DNA from: Acidobacteriaceae bacterium
Lineage (GTDB): Bacteria > Acidobacteriota > Terriglobia > Terriglobales > Acidobacteriaceae
NCBI GenBank assembly: GCA_025929125.1
Contig: JAICMT010000090.1
Location: 1-6,614 of the forward strand
Direction: 5' to 3'
DNA length: 6,614 bases
Shown here one piece after another: positions 1 through 5,690 of the stretch. The notes under the pieces are model-generated. The model did no database searches and was not told the DNA's origin. It worked only from the letters and a program-made list of their open reading frames with translations. The position numbers and the translations under genes are program-made. How positions within the stretch are numbered: the stretch's first letter is position 1; the number at the start of each line of letters is the position of its first letter.

Positions 1-66
1 ACGCACCGCGCCTGCCGCCGTTCGAATCGCTTGCCTGCTGCCCGGCGCGGCTCTATGCTTCTTCCC

Positions 67-1599
67 ATGAAGAAGATGGATCGCCGGCGCTTTCTCGTCG
101 CCGGAGCTGCCGCAGCCGCTGGCCTCAAATCCTTCGCGCAGACACCCGCTGCCTCCGCGACGCAGCAGGCGCCTGCCACCTCCGCCTCGGTGCAGCCGGT
201 GAAGATTGAGCTTCACGCCGAAGAGCGTGGCGTCACCGTACCGCAGAACTTCATCGGCGTCTCCTACGAAACCCAGCAGCTCTCCAATCCTCACTTCTTC
301 TCGCCTGAGAACCGCGGGCTCATAGAGCAGTTCCGCGCGCTCTCGCCCAACGGCGTGCTGCGTCTGGGGGGCAATACCTCCGATTACGGCTTTTGGAAGC
401 CCACTGCGGAGTCCAGGCCACCCAAGCGCAAGAAGCGGCCCAACAAGGTAGGCGATCCGAACCCGAACCTCTCCTACCCGGTTACGCCTGAGGCAGTCGA
501 GAACCTTCGCGGCTTCCTCGACGCCACTGGCTGGACCTGCCTCTACGGCATCAACTTCGGGACGAACACGCCGGAGCTCGCCGCCGATGAGGCCACCTTC
601 GTTGCCAAGACGCTCGGCCTGCAGCTCGAATATTTCCAGATCGGCAATGAGGCGGACCGTTTTGGTTCCACTATCCGCGATCCCCAGACCTGGAATGCGA
701 ACAAGTACTTCGACGAGTGGATCGTCTTCGCCAACGCCATCAAGGCTCGCGTGCCTACCGCGCGCTTCGGACTGCCCGATACCTCCGGCAACCCGGAGTG
801 GTACGCCGTAGTCGTCGACCGGCTTCTTCAGATCCCAGGCCGAGACCGCCCGGACATCGCCGCGCTCACGCATCATTATTATTTTGGCGGCCCGCCCTCG
901 AACCCCAAGGTCACGCTCGACGCCCTGCTGCAGCCTGATCCGCACGTCGACAAGCTCTACCAGGACGTCTCCGCCGCGGCCGCGCGTCTCGGCAAGACCG
1001 AACGCCGCGCGCTGCCGTATCGCATGACCGAAGGCAACACCTGCTATCGCGGCGGCAAGCCCGGCGTGTCCGATGTCTTCGGCGCGGCGCTGTGGGCCGC
1101 CGATTACCTGCTGAAGCTCGCCTCCTATGGCTACGCCGGAGCGAACCTGCACGGCGGGGAAGGCAACATGGTCGCCAACTCACTCGGGGGCACGTTGCCG
1201 GGCGAAGAGCTGATGCCCGACCGCAAGGTGCCGCACCCTCGCCCGTTCTACACACCCATTGCCGACATCGGCAAAGACTACGTGGCGGAGCCCGTCTCCT
1301 ACGGCATGCGATTCGCCGGAGCCTTCGCCGACTCCACCTTCGTCAAGCTCGACTTCGATCCCGGCGGCGTGGACGCCACTGCATACGCTGCCCGGCTCGG
1401 CAGCGGTGAGGTCCTCGTGGCCATCATTAACAAGGATGCGAGTCGCGATCTCACGCTTGACCAGCCCACGTGGAAGCTCGACCGCACACTCACCGGGCCG
1501 TCGCTCACCGCGAACAGCGACGTGCGCTTCGGCCCGGCGGAAGGGTCGAAGGATAACCGAGTGCCTGCAGCCAGCGCCGCTATCTTCCGTGTGGGCTGA
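67..1599 (+). CDS. Tat-exported glycoside hydrolase, GH79 (beta-glucuronidase/heparanase-like)
   Basis: Probable retaining glycosidase of family GH79 (clan GH-A), acting outside the cytoplasm on glucuronic-acid-containing glycans; the substrate cannot be read from sequence. From the ATG at 67 the protein has 510 residues. Residues 5-11 (DRRRFLV) fit the twin-arginine motif, followed by an Ala-rich hydrophobic stretch and a likely cleavage site after SFA (residue 24). A TIM-barrel region spans about residues 60-395. It contains YFQIGNEAD, whose Glu195 is the expected acid/base, and YRMTEGNTCYRGG, whose Glu322 is the expected nucleophile. Residues about 405-508 (from PVSYGMRFAG) resemble the GH79 C-terminal beta domain. 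Size and layout fit the Acidobacterium capsulatum GH79 beta-glucuronidase. The frame is open to the window edge, with possible starts at 31 (TTG), 55, 67 and 76. I chose 67 because it gives a normal Tat n-region and forms an ATGA overlap with the stop of another frame; no clear Shine-Dalgarno is visible. Family assignment is confident; glucuronidase specificity is inference. Confidence 0.85.
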   Translation: MKKMDRRRFLVAGAAAAAGLKSFAQTPAASATQQAPATSASVQPVKIELHAEERGVTVPQNFIGVSYETQQLSNPHFFSPENRGLIEQFRALSPNGVLRLGGNTSDYGFWKPTAESRPPKRKKRPNKVGDPNPNLSYPVTPEAVENLRGFLDATGWTCLYGINFGTNTPELAADEATFVAKTLGLQLEYFQIGNEADRFGSTIRDPQTWNANKYFDEWIVFANAIKARVPTARFGLPDTSGNPEWYAVVVDRLLQIPGRDRPDIAALTHHYYFGGPPSNPKVTLDALLQPDPHVDKLYQDVSAAAARLGKTERRALPYRMTEGNTCYRGGKPGVSDVFGAALWAADYLLKLASYGYAGANLHGGEGNMVANSLGGTLPGEELMPDRKVPHPRPFYTPIADIGKDYVAEPVSYGMRFAGAFADSTFVKLDFDPGGVDATAYAARLGSGEVLVAIINKDASRDLTLDQPTWKLDRTLTGPSLTANSDVRFGPAEGSKDNRVPAASAAIFRVG

Positions 1600-1614
1600 G
1601 TTGAGTTCAGCTCA
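1597..1614. terminator. possible weak hairpin between convergent genes
   Basis: TGAGTTG-AGTT-CAGCTCA can form a 7-bp stem (one G-T pair) with a 4-nt loop. It begins on the stop codon of the GH79 gene and lies in the 29-nt gap before the convergent HAAS-domain gene. No T-run follows on either strand, so it is not a classical intrinsic terminator. It could be chance. Confidence 0.2.
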
Positions 1615-1628
1615 CTCCGAAGTCGCGG

Positions 1629-2630
1629 CTAAAGCACCGTAACGAAGCCCTTCTGGCTTGTACGGGAGCCTGTAACCATCTTCCACAGATCCCAAAGCAG
1701 CTTCACGACAGCAACCACCAGCGCGATCTGGAAGCCGAGATGGATCAGCGCGTTCAAGCCGGTCACATCCTTGAGAGACATCGCCGCAGGGGTTGTGCCC
1801 GGAACCAGATACGTTCGCACTCGCAGCATGATTACGAGGATGACCAATCCGCTCACCTGCACGATAACCTCAAGCGCGTTGTACCATCCCCTCGCGGTGT
1901 GCAGAAACACCATGGCTGTCTTCAACACCAGCTGCACTGCCAACAGAAAGATCATTTGCCAATAGACGATGTGCCAATCCGGAGTGAGCGTAAATGGCAT
2001 CTGCCGCAAATACCCCAGCCGCGGGCCCAGTAGCATATAAGGAAGCGCCAGCAGCCATACGATTCCGACCGCAGCCATAACAGCATTGGCCACTCTGTTG
2101 ACCAGCGACGGCTGTCTTCCTTGCGCGGGCTCCAGCTTGGGCAGTTCGTTTGGATTCCAGCCCTTCGAGAGATCGACCCGGTGGAAGTATCGTCCTTCCG
2201 CATATTCGAAGCAGGCAAAGCCCAGCGTAAGCACTGCCCAGAACGTTAAGATGACGCCGGGGAAGTGTCCCACTACAGCGCCCAGGTCCACGCCCTTTTC
2301 CCCCTGGGAGAACCATGTGATGCACTGCGTCGCTACGTAGATCAGCACAACGAAAGGGAAGCTCTTCTTCAACGCGAACCAGTAGATGGGGAACCATGCA
2401 GGCCCGATCAGATGCTGCTGCGGCAGATAGCGCGCGGCCACCAGTACGGGCCGGCCGTGCTTCTCCAGCACCTCGGCGGTCTCGTTTTCAGTGAGTGCGC
2501 GGCCCAGCTCTTCTTCGCGGCTCTCCATCTCCGCCAGCAGATTCTCCCGTAATTCGGCCAAAGTGTCGGCCTTGCTCCTGGCCGGCAGATACTCTCCTAC
2601 GCTTTGCAAATACCGCTCGAGCAGGTCCAT
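1629..2630 (-). CDS. HAAS-domain integral membrane protein, PadR partner
   Basis: A 333-residue membrane protein. Residues about 1-75 are a soluble helical region (MDLLERYLQSVGEYLP, then AELRENLLAEME and ENETAEVLEKHGRPVLVAARYLP). This is the pattern of the HAAS domain (related to DUF1700), which is typically encoded next to PadR regulators. About six hydrophobic segments follow, near residues 79-106, 118-142, 179-202, 221-243, 251-271 and 292-316, with a hydrophilic loop at 143-178. The ATG at 2630 lies 4 nt after the PadR stop. Its ribosome binding site GGAGAGG (complement of 2638-2644) sits inside the last PadR codons, so the two genes are almost certainly one transcript and translationally coupled. 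Family knowledge suggests a role in membrane sensing or signalling together with PadR; the exact function is unknown. No catalytic motif is visible in the membrane part. Confidence 0.8.
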   Translation of the reverse strand: MDLLERYLQSVGEYLPARSKADTLAELRENLLAEMESREEELGRALTENETAEVLEKHGRPVLVAARYLPQQHLIGPAWFPIYWFALKKSFPFVVLIYVATQCITWFSQGEKGVDLGAVVGHFPGVILTFWAVLTLGFACFEYAEGRYFHRVDLSKGWNPNELPKLEPAQGRQPSLVNRVANAVMAAVGIVWLLALPYMLLGPRLGYLRQMPFTLTPDWHIVYWQMIFLLAVQLVLKTAMVFLHTARGWYNALEVIVQVSGLVILVIMLRVRTYLVPGTTPAAMSLKDVTGLNALIHLGFQIALVVAVVKLLWDLWKMVTGSRTSQKGFVTVL

Positions 2631-2634
2631 ACCG

Positions 2635-2997
2635 TTACCTCTCCTTCTTCACGGCTTTCTCTTCTAGAATCCTGTGCAGCGAATCGTTAATTCCGTTCCA
2701 CTCCGCCATCAGCAGCTCCAGCACCGCCGCTCCCTCGGAGGAAAGCCGGTAGAAGCGCTTGTTGCGCTTCTCCTCCTCCCGCCACTCGCTGGTCAGCAGT
2801 CCCTGCGTTTCCAGCCGGCGTAGCAGGGGATAGAGCGTGCTCTCCTCAATCGCCAGGCCCTGGTCGGCCAGCGCCTTGCGCAGCGTGTATCCGTAGTGCT
2901 CCACGCGCAGCTGGGCCAGCACCGCCAGAATCAGGCACCCGCGCCGCAGCTCCAGCCGGAGCGAGTCGAACAATTCGTTCTGAGAAGTTGGCTGCAT
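2635..2997 (-). CDS. PadR-family transcriptional regulator
   Basis: A 120-residue DNA-binding repressor of the PadR family. The winged helix-turn-helix spans about residues 17-87: RRGCLILAVLAQL, HYGYTLRKALADQGLAIEESTLYPLLRRLETQGLL, and the wing SEWREEEKRNKRFYRLSSEG. A C-terminal dimerisation helix follows (AVLELLMAEWNGINDSLHRIL). The length is normal for the short PadR subfamily. The reading frame could extend 15 codons upstream, but that stretch (TAHTVCYTVCEVQY) is encoded by the palindromic promoter region and does not look like protein, so I chose the ATG at 2997. Only a weak GAAG (complement of 3006-3009) precedes it. It is first in a two-gene unit with the HAAS membrane protein, and PadR proteins normally repress their own operon. 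Three palindromes directly upstream fit that. Confidence 0.88.
   Translation of the reverse strand: MQPTSQNELFDSLRLELRRGCLILAVLAQLRVEHYGYTLRKALADQGLAIEESTLYPLLRRLETQGLLTSEWREEEKRNKRFYRLSSEGAAVLELLMAEWNGINDSLHRILEEKAVKKER
2638..2644 (-). promoter_or_regulatory. ribosome binding site of the HAAS-domain gene
   Basis: GGAGAGG on the minus strand, 7 nt before the ATG at 2630 and overlapping the last codons of the PadR gene. It fixes the start of the HAAS-domain gene and implies translational coupling. Confidence 0.7.
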
Positions 2998-3034
2998 GTA
3001 CTGTACTTCACATACTGTATAACACACAGTGTGT
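2998..3034 (-). promoter_or_regulatory. three-palindrome operator at the PadR promoter
   Basis: Three short perfect palindromes with a single central base lie in tandem: GTACTGTAC (2998-3006), ATACTGTAT (3012-3020) and ACACACAGTGTGT (3022-3034). Their centres are at 3002, 3016 and 3028, so spaced 14 and 12 bp. All share an AC-T/A-GT core. They abut the PadR start codon and overlap the candidate -10 and the promoter spacer, the expected place for an autorepressor operator. That PadR is the protein bound here is inference. Confidence 0.5.
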
Positions 3035-3042
3035 GCCGTCAA
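3014..3042 (-). promoter_or_regulatory. candidate sigma-70-type promoter for padR-HAAS
   Basis: On the minus strand, TTGACG (complement of 3037-3042, 5 of 6 to TTGACA) is followed after 17 nt by TACAGT (complement of 3014-3019, 4 of 6 to TATAAT). An alternative TATACA at 3016-3021 has a 15-nt spacer. Transcription would start near 3007, leaving only about a 10-nt leader before the ATG at 2997. Confidence 0.4.
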
Positions 3043-3089
3043 GTAAAAATTGGACGAAATACCGACCTAAGAGGGTGTAGATTCTTCTC

Positions 3090-3094
3090 AGGAG
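3090..3094 (+). promoter_or_regulatory. Shine-Dalgarno of the 59-residue ORF
   Basis: AGGAG with a 6-nt spacer to the ATG at 3101. It is one of the better ribosome binding sites in the window and supports the small ORF. Confidence 0.5.
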
Positions 3095-3100
3095 ACTGAA

Positions 3101-3280
3101 ATGCACTCCATTGCGGGTCTGACAACTGTGTTTGCAGCCGTTTTTACTGGCGCGTTTGTCGCCATCTTTCTCGCCATCTTTTCATTGGGGGATCGCGGGA
3201 AAGCAGCGCAGGAACGGGCACACGCCCGCCGCATCGCAGACGCGAGTATGAATGCAAGACTCCTGAGACTCAACCTCTAA
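3101..3280 (+). CDS. 59-residue single-TM small protein, unknown function
   Basis: A short ORF beginning MHSIAGLTTVFAAVFTGAFV and ending MNARLLRLNL. Residues about 5-29 form one strongly hydrophobic transmembrane helix. The rest is a basic, Arg/Ala-rich, probably cytoplasmic tail (GDRGKAAQERAHARRIADAS). A good Shine-Dalgarno, AGGAG at 3090-3094, lies 6 nt before the ATG, which is the main reason to believe it is translated. It is divergent from the PadR gene, and their start codons are 103 nt apart, so it may share regulation through the palindrome array. I could not find a convincing promoter for it. I do not recognise a family, and it could be lineage-specific. Uncertainty comes from the short length. 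Confidence 0.5.
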   Translation: MHSIAGLTTVFAAVFTGAFVAIFLAIFSLGDRGKAAQERAHARRIADASMNARLLRLNL

Positions 3281-3344
3281 TTCATCTCTAACAGCGGTGT
3301 TTGTAGACCGCCCCAAACGGTTCGCCGCGCGTTTCTCGCGTTCC

Positions 3345-3495
3345 TTGAGTCAGCGTTTGCGCCTCCACGGACAGAACCGGGCATGGCAACCCACAACACA
3401 TTCACATAGCAGTCGCGGTCCGGCAGTTCTTTTGCCCAGCGGCCCCCATTGATTGCCACCGGTGCGGCTGCGGAAGACGCGCAGCTTGCCCTCGT
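3345..3495 (-). pseudogene. broken duplicate of the 3' end of the BNR-repeat gene
   Basis: Positions 3382-3495 match 4628-4740 of the intact BNR gene at about 102 of 114 positions in my hand alignment. Positions 3345-3381 resemble 4481-4516, the last codons of the same gene. The roughly 110 nt between those two blocks of the intact gene are missing, and a 1-nt insertion in the T-run near 3428-3433 breaks the frame. In translation the signature [11 protein letters not shown] is still readable, and a second frame reads GGNQWGPLGK, equivalent to [10 protein letters not shown]. There is no match to the intact gene to the right of 3495 or to the left of about 3345. It is therefore the remnant of a second BNR gene, not an expressed gene. 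The 64 nt between the small ORF and this remnant (3281-3344) hold only weak GC-rich inverted repeats such as GCGGT/ACCGC at 3294-3311. Confidence 0.85.
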
Positions 3496-3660
3496 CGTTC
3501 TGCAAGTAGCGTTGCATCCAATATCGCGCTTTGGACGATTGCTATTTAAGTGCGAGAATTTCGCGCACCCGGAGTGACCGTTGCCGCGTTATTGATGAAG
3601 AGCTTGGTAGTTGGCAACGTTACTACAAAAGAACAGACACGGCGGTGCGGAGCCATGCAG
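3496..3660 (+). promoter_or_regulatory. leader region of the TIGR03435 gene with an inverted repeat
   Basis: This 165-nt stretch joins the BNR remnant to the TIGR03435 gene and presumably holds its promoter. TTGGAC (3531-3536) and GAGAAT (3554-3559), 17 nt apart, are a poor promoter candidate. GTAGT at 3607-3611 and ACTAC at 3622-3626 form an inverted repeat around TTGGCAACG, which might be an operator. GGAG at 3649-3652 is the likely ribosome binding site, 8 nt before the ATG at 3661. The downstream frame is open back to a GTG at 3550, but the resulting N-terminal extension looks non-coding. Confidence 0.3.
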
Positions 3661-4470
3661 ATGAGAGTTCGTTGGATCAATCGTGTGGCGATTGCGACGC
3701 TCGTCGGCTATGCGTGCGGCACAGTATCGGCACAGGATGTCACCAACAGCGGGGAAGCGAAGCGGCCGATGATGGCGAAGGATGCCGATCCAGATTGGGA
3801 TGTAGTAACCGTTAAGCCGAACAATACGGGTGAGAAAAGAGACCGGATGTACGTCAAGGGGAGGCACGTGATCGTCGAGAACGATTCAGTGGAGGCGATG
3901 ATAGTAACGGGCTTCAACGTGCAGAAGGACCAGATTGCGGGCGTACCGGATTGGGGGAAGACGGAGCACTGGAATGTCGACGGGGTACCGAATGTTGAGG
4001 GTCAACCGGACGTTGAGCAGTTCCAAAGCATGATCCGAAAAATGTTAGAGGAGCGGTTCGGGTTGAAACTGCACCGTGAACAGCGGGAAATGTCAGTATT
4101 CGCGTTGACGACAGTCAAAGGTGGTCCGAAGCTGACCGAAAATCTAAGCAATCCAAAAGGACTTCCAATCAGGGACGTTCGCGTAGGCAATGGACAGAGG
4201 ACAGATATTTTTACGAATACGTCAATGTCTGACCTCGCATCAATGCTGCTGTTTTCTGTCGACAGGCCGATTGTGCAGAAAACCGGACTTAAGGGGCGGT
4301 ATGACTTCAAATTGCAATGGACGATGGATGAGGCGCGTGCCGCGTCACCAGATGCACCCCCGGGATTGTTTACAGCGCTCCAGGAGCAGCTGGGGCTTAG
4401 GCTGCGGGCCACCAAAGCGGCGGTAGATGTGCTGACGGTAGATCAAGTACGGCGACCGGGCCCGAATTAA
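3661..4470 (+). CDS. TIGR03435 family protein (soil-associated), secreted
   Basis: A 269-residue member of TIGR03435, a family of unknown function present in many paralogues in soil Acidobacteriota. Residues 1-24 are a Sec signal peptide (MRVRWINRVAIATLVGYACG, cleavage after VSA). Family landmarks appear in order: WDVVTVKPNN (46-55), IAGVPDW (92-98), MLEERFGLKLHRE (128-140), a central variable region, RPIVQKTGLKGRYDFKLQWT (202-221), LFTALQEQLGLRLRATKAAVDV (236-257) and the C-terminal VDQVRRPGPN. The protein is complete and of normal length. GGAG is 8 nt from the ATG at 3661 and only 2 nt from the alternative ATG at 3655, so I prefer 3661. Its middle part is AT-richer than the neighbours: 53 of 120 G+C over 4141-4260, against 39 of 60 at 1021-1080 in the GH79 gene. 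It sits between a broken and an intact copy of the BNR gene. No catalytic residues are known for the family, so I assign no function. Confidence 0.88.
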   Translation: MRVRWINRVAIATLVGYACGTVSAQDVTNSGEAKRPMMAKDADPDWDVVTVKPNNTGEKRDRMYVKGRHVIVENDSVEAMIVTGFNVQKDQIAGVPDWGKTEHWNVDGVPNVEGQPDVEQFQSMIRKMLEERFGLKLHREQREMSVFALTTVKGGPKLTENLSNPKGLPIRDVRVGNGQRTDIFTNTSMSDLASMLLFSVDRPIVQKTGLKGRYDFKLQWTMDEARAASPDAPPGLFTALQEQLGLRLRATKAAVDVLTVDQVRRPGPN

Positions 4471-4480
4471 CAGTCTTACC

Positions 4481-5596
4481 TTAGCTCAGCGTCTGCGCCT
4501 CTACCGACAACACTGCCGGCAGATCGCGGACAATCGCTTGCCACGTCTCGCCCGAGTCGGGCGACGCGTACACCTGGCCGCCGGTTGTCCCAAAGTAGAT
4601 GCCGCAATCCTCCAGCCGGTCTACAGACATCGCATCCCGCAGCACGTTCACATAGCAGTCGCGGTCCGGCAGCCCTTTGCCCAGCGGCTCCCACTCATTG
4701 CCTCCGGTGCGGCTGCGGAAGACGCGCAGCTTGCCCTCGTGCACAAAATGTTCCGAGTCGCTCTTGATCGGCACCACGTAAATTGTTTCCGGCTGATGCG
4801 CATGCACGTCGATCACGAAGCCGAAATCGGTTGGCAGATCTCCCGAAACCTCGCGCCAGTTCTCGCCCGCATCGTCAGATCGCATCACGTCCCAGTGCTT
4901 TTGCATGAACAGCACGTCCGGCCGGCTCGGGTGCGCGGCAATGTGGTGCACGCAGTGTCCTACCGCAGCTTCCGGATCGGGGATGTACTGGGAGCGCAGC
5001 CCGCGGTTGATCGGCTTCCAGGTCGCGCCTCCATCGTCGGTGCGGAACGCCCCCGCCGCCGAAATCGCAATCACCATGCGTTTCGGATTCTTTGGATCGA
5101 TCACCACCGTATGCAGGCACATGCCGCCCGCGCCCGGAGACCAAGCTGAACCCGTGGTATGCGTGCGCAGCCCGGCAAGCTCCGTCCAATTCTGCCCCGC
5201 GTCGGTGGAGTGGAACATTGCGGCGTCCTCCACGCCCGCGTACACCTCATCGGCGTTGGTCAGCGAGGGCTCGATGTGCCACACGCGCTTAAACTCCCAC
5301 GGATGCGGCGTTCCGTCGTACCACTGGTGCGTGCCGGGGACGCCTTCGTAGGCAAACTTGTTTCCCACCGGCGCCCACGTCTTGCCACCGTCGTCGGAGC
5401 GCTGCACCACCTGTCCGAACCAGCCGGACGATTGCGATGCATAGATGCGGTTCGGATCCAACGGTGAGCCCTTCATGTGATAAATCTCCCACCCCGCAAA
5501 GTGAGGGCCCTCGATCTTCCAGTCACTGCGCTTCCCATCGGAAGTAATCACAAAAGCGCCCTTACGCGTGCCCACAAGCAACCGAACTTGCGCCAT
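4481..5596 (-). CDS. BNR/Asp-box repeat propeller protein (sialidase-like fold, COG4447 type)
   Basis: A 371-residue protein built from Asp-box (BNR) repeats, predicted to fold as a beta-propeller related to sialidases and to photosystem II assembly-factor-like proteins (COG4447). Asp boxes are at residues 67-74 (SDDGGKTW), 130-137 (STDAGQNW), 186-193 (TDDGGATW), 240-247 (SDDAGENW), 295-302 (SRTGGNEW, degenerate) and 345-352 (SPDSGETW). The start [15 protein letters not shown] follows AGGAG (complement of 5602-5606) by 5 nt. The frame is open a further 47 codons upstream, but that stretch crosses the intergenic region and I reject it. There is no signal peptide or TM segment, so it is probably cytosolic. 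Asp boxes mark the fold, not catalysis, and sialidase activity is not supported. It lies 94 nt downstream of, and co-directional with, the GntR gene, and converges with the TIGR03435 gene across 10 nt. A broken copy of its 3' end is at 3345-3495. Confidence 0.85.
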   Translation of the reverse strand: MAQVRLLVGTRKGAFVITSDGKRSDWKIEGPHFAGWEIYHMKGSPLDPNRIYASQSSGWFGQVVQRSDDGGKTWAPVGNKFAYEGVPGTHQWYDGTPHPWEFKRVWHIEPSLTNADEVYAGVEDAAMFHSTDAGQNWTELAGLRTHTTGSAWSPGAGGMCLHTVVIDPKNPKRMVIAISAAGAFRTDDGGATWKPINRGLRSQYIPDPEAAVGHCVHHIAAHPSRPDVLFMQKHWDVMRSDDAGENWREVSGDLPTDFGFVIDVHAHQPETIYVVPIKSDSEHFVHEGKLRVFRSRTGGNEWEPLGKGLPDRDCYVNVLRDAMSVDRLEDCGIYFGTTGGQVYASPDSGETWQAIVRDLPAVLSVEAQTLS

Positions 5597-5690
5597 GCCA
5601 TCTCCTCTGCTGCTTTGAAGTTGATCTGCCCGCTCGGGCCAAGCTACCAAGCCACGGCCAGCGCCGCAACTACCGTGCGTGCTTCTACAC
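5597..5690 (-). other. 94-nt gap between the GntR and BNR genes
   Basis: Apart from the ribosome binding site, I see only a small self-complementary GCCCG-CT-CGGGC type element (5628-5639) without a T-run. TTGCGG followed after 17 nt by TAGCTT is too poor to call a promoter. Read-through from the GntR gene into the BNR gene is possible. Confidence 0.3.
5602..5606 (-). promoter_or_regulatory. Shine-Dalgarno fixing the BNR gene start
   Basis: AGGAG on the minus strand, 5 nt upstream of the ATG at 5596. It supports the 371-residue product over the longer upstream frame. Confidence 0.6.

Noticed and set aside
911..1255. Arg-rich minus-strand ORF inside the GH79 gene
   Set aside because: Arg/Ala/Cys-rich composition typical of an antisense frame in GC-rich DNA; the GH79 catalytic motifs are on the plus strand.
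3012..3034. CRISPR-like or satellite repeat at the PadR promoter
   Set aside because: Only three short palindromes of unequal arms with no spacers; promoter operators explain them better.
3088..3273. Minus-strand ORF opposite the small TM gene
   Set aside because: No ribosome binding site and an unlikely composition; the plus-strand ORF has a strong Shine-Dalgarno and a clean TM helix.
3277..3459. 60-codon minus-strand ORF containing [11 protein letters not shown]
   Set aside because: It is the frameshifted BNR remnant; the frame jumps at the T-run insertion and then runs through non-homologous sequence.
3607..3626. Inverted repeat GTAGT...ACTAC as a regulator binding site
   Set aside because: Only 5-bp arms with a 10-nt spacer, so compatible with chance; mentioned in the leader feature but not claimed as an operator.
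3550..3660. N-terminal extension of the TIGR03435 protein from a GTG at 3550
   Set aside because: It would bury the signal peptide 37 residues inside the protein; GGAG is correctly spaced to the ATG at 3661.
3345..4740. Composite transposon or insertion sequence
   Set aside because: The flanking repeats are BNR gene pieces, not terminal inverted repeats, and no transposase or target-site duplication is visible.
4538..5149. 203-codon plus-strand ORF
   Set aside because: Shadow of the high-GC BNR gene; the Asp-box repeats show that the minus strand is the coding one.
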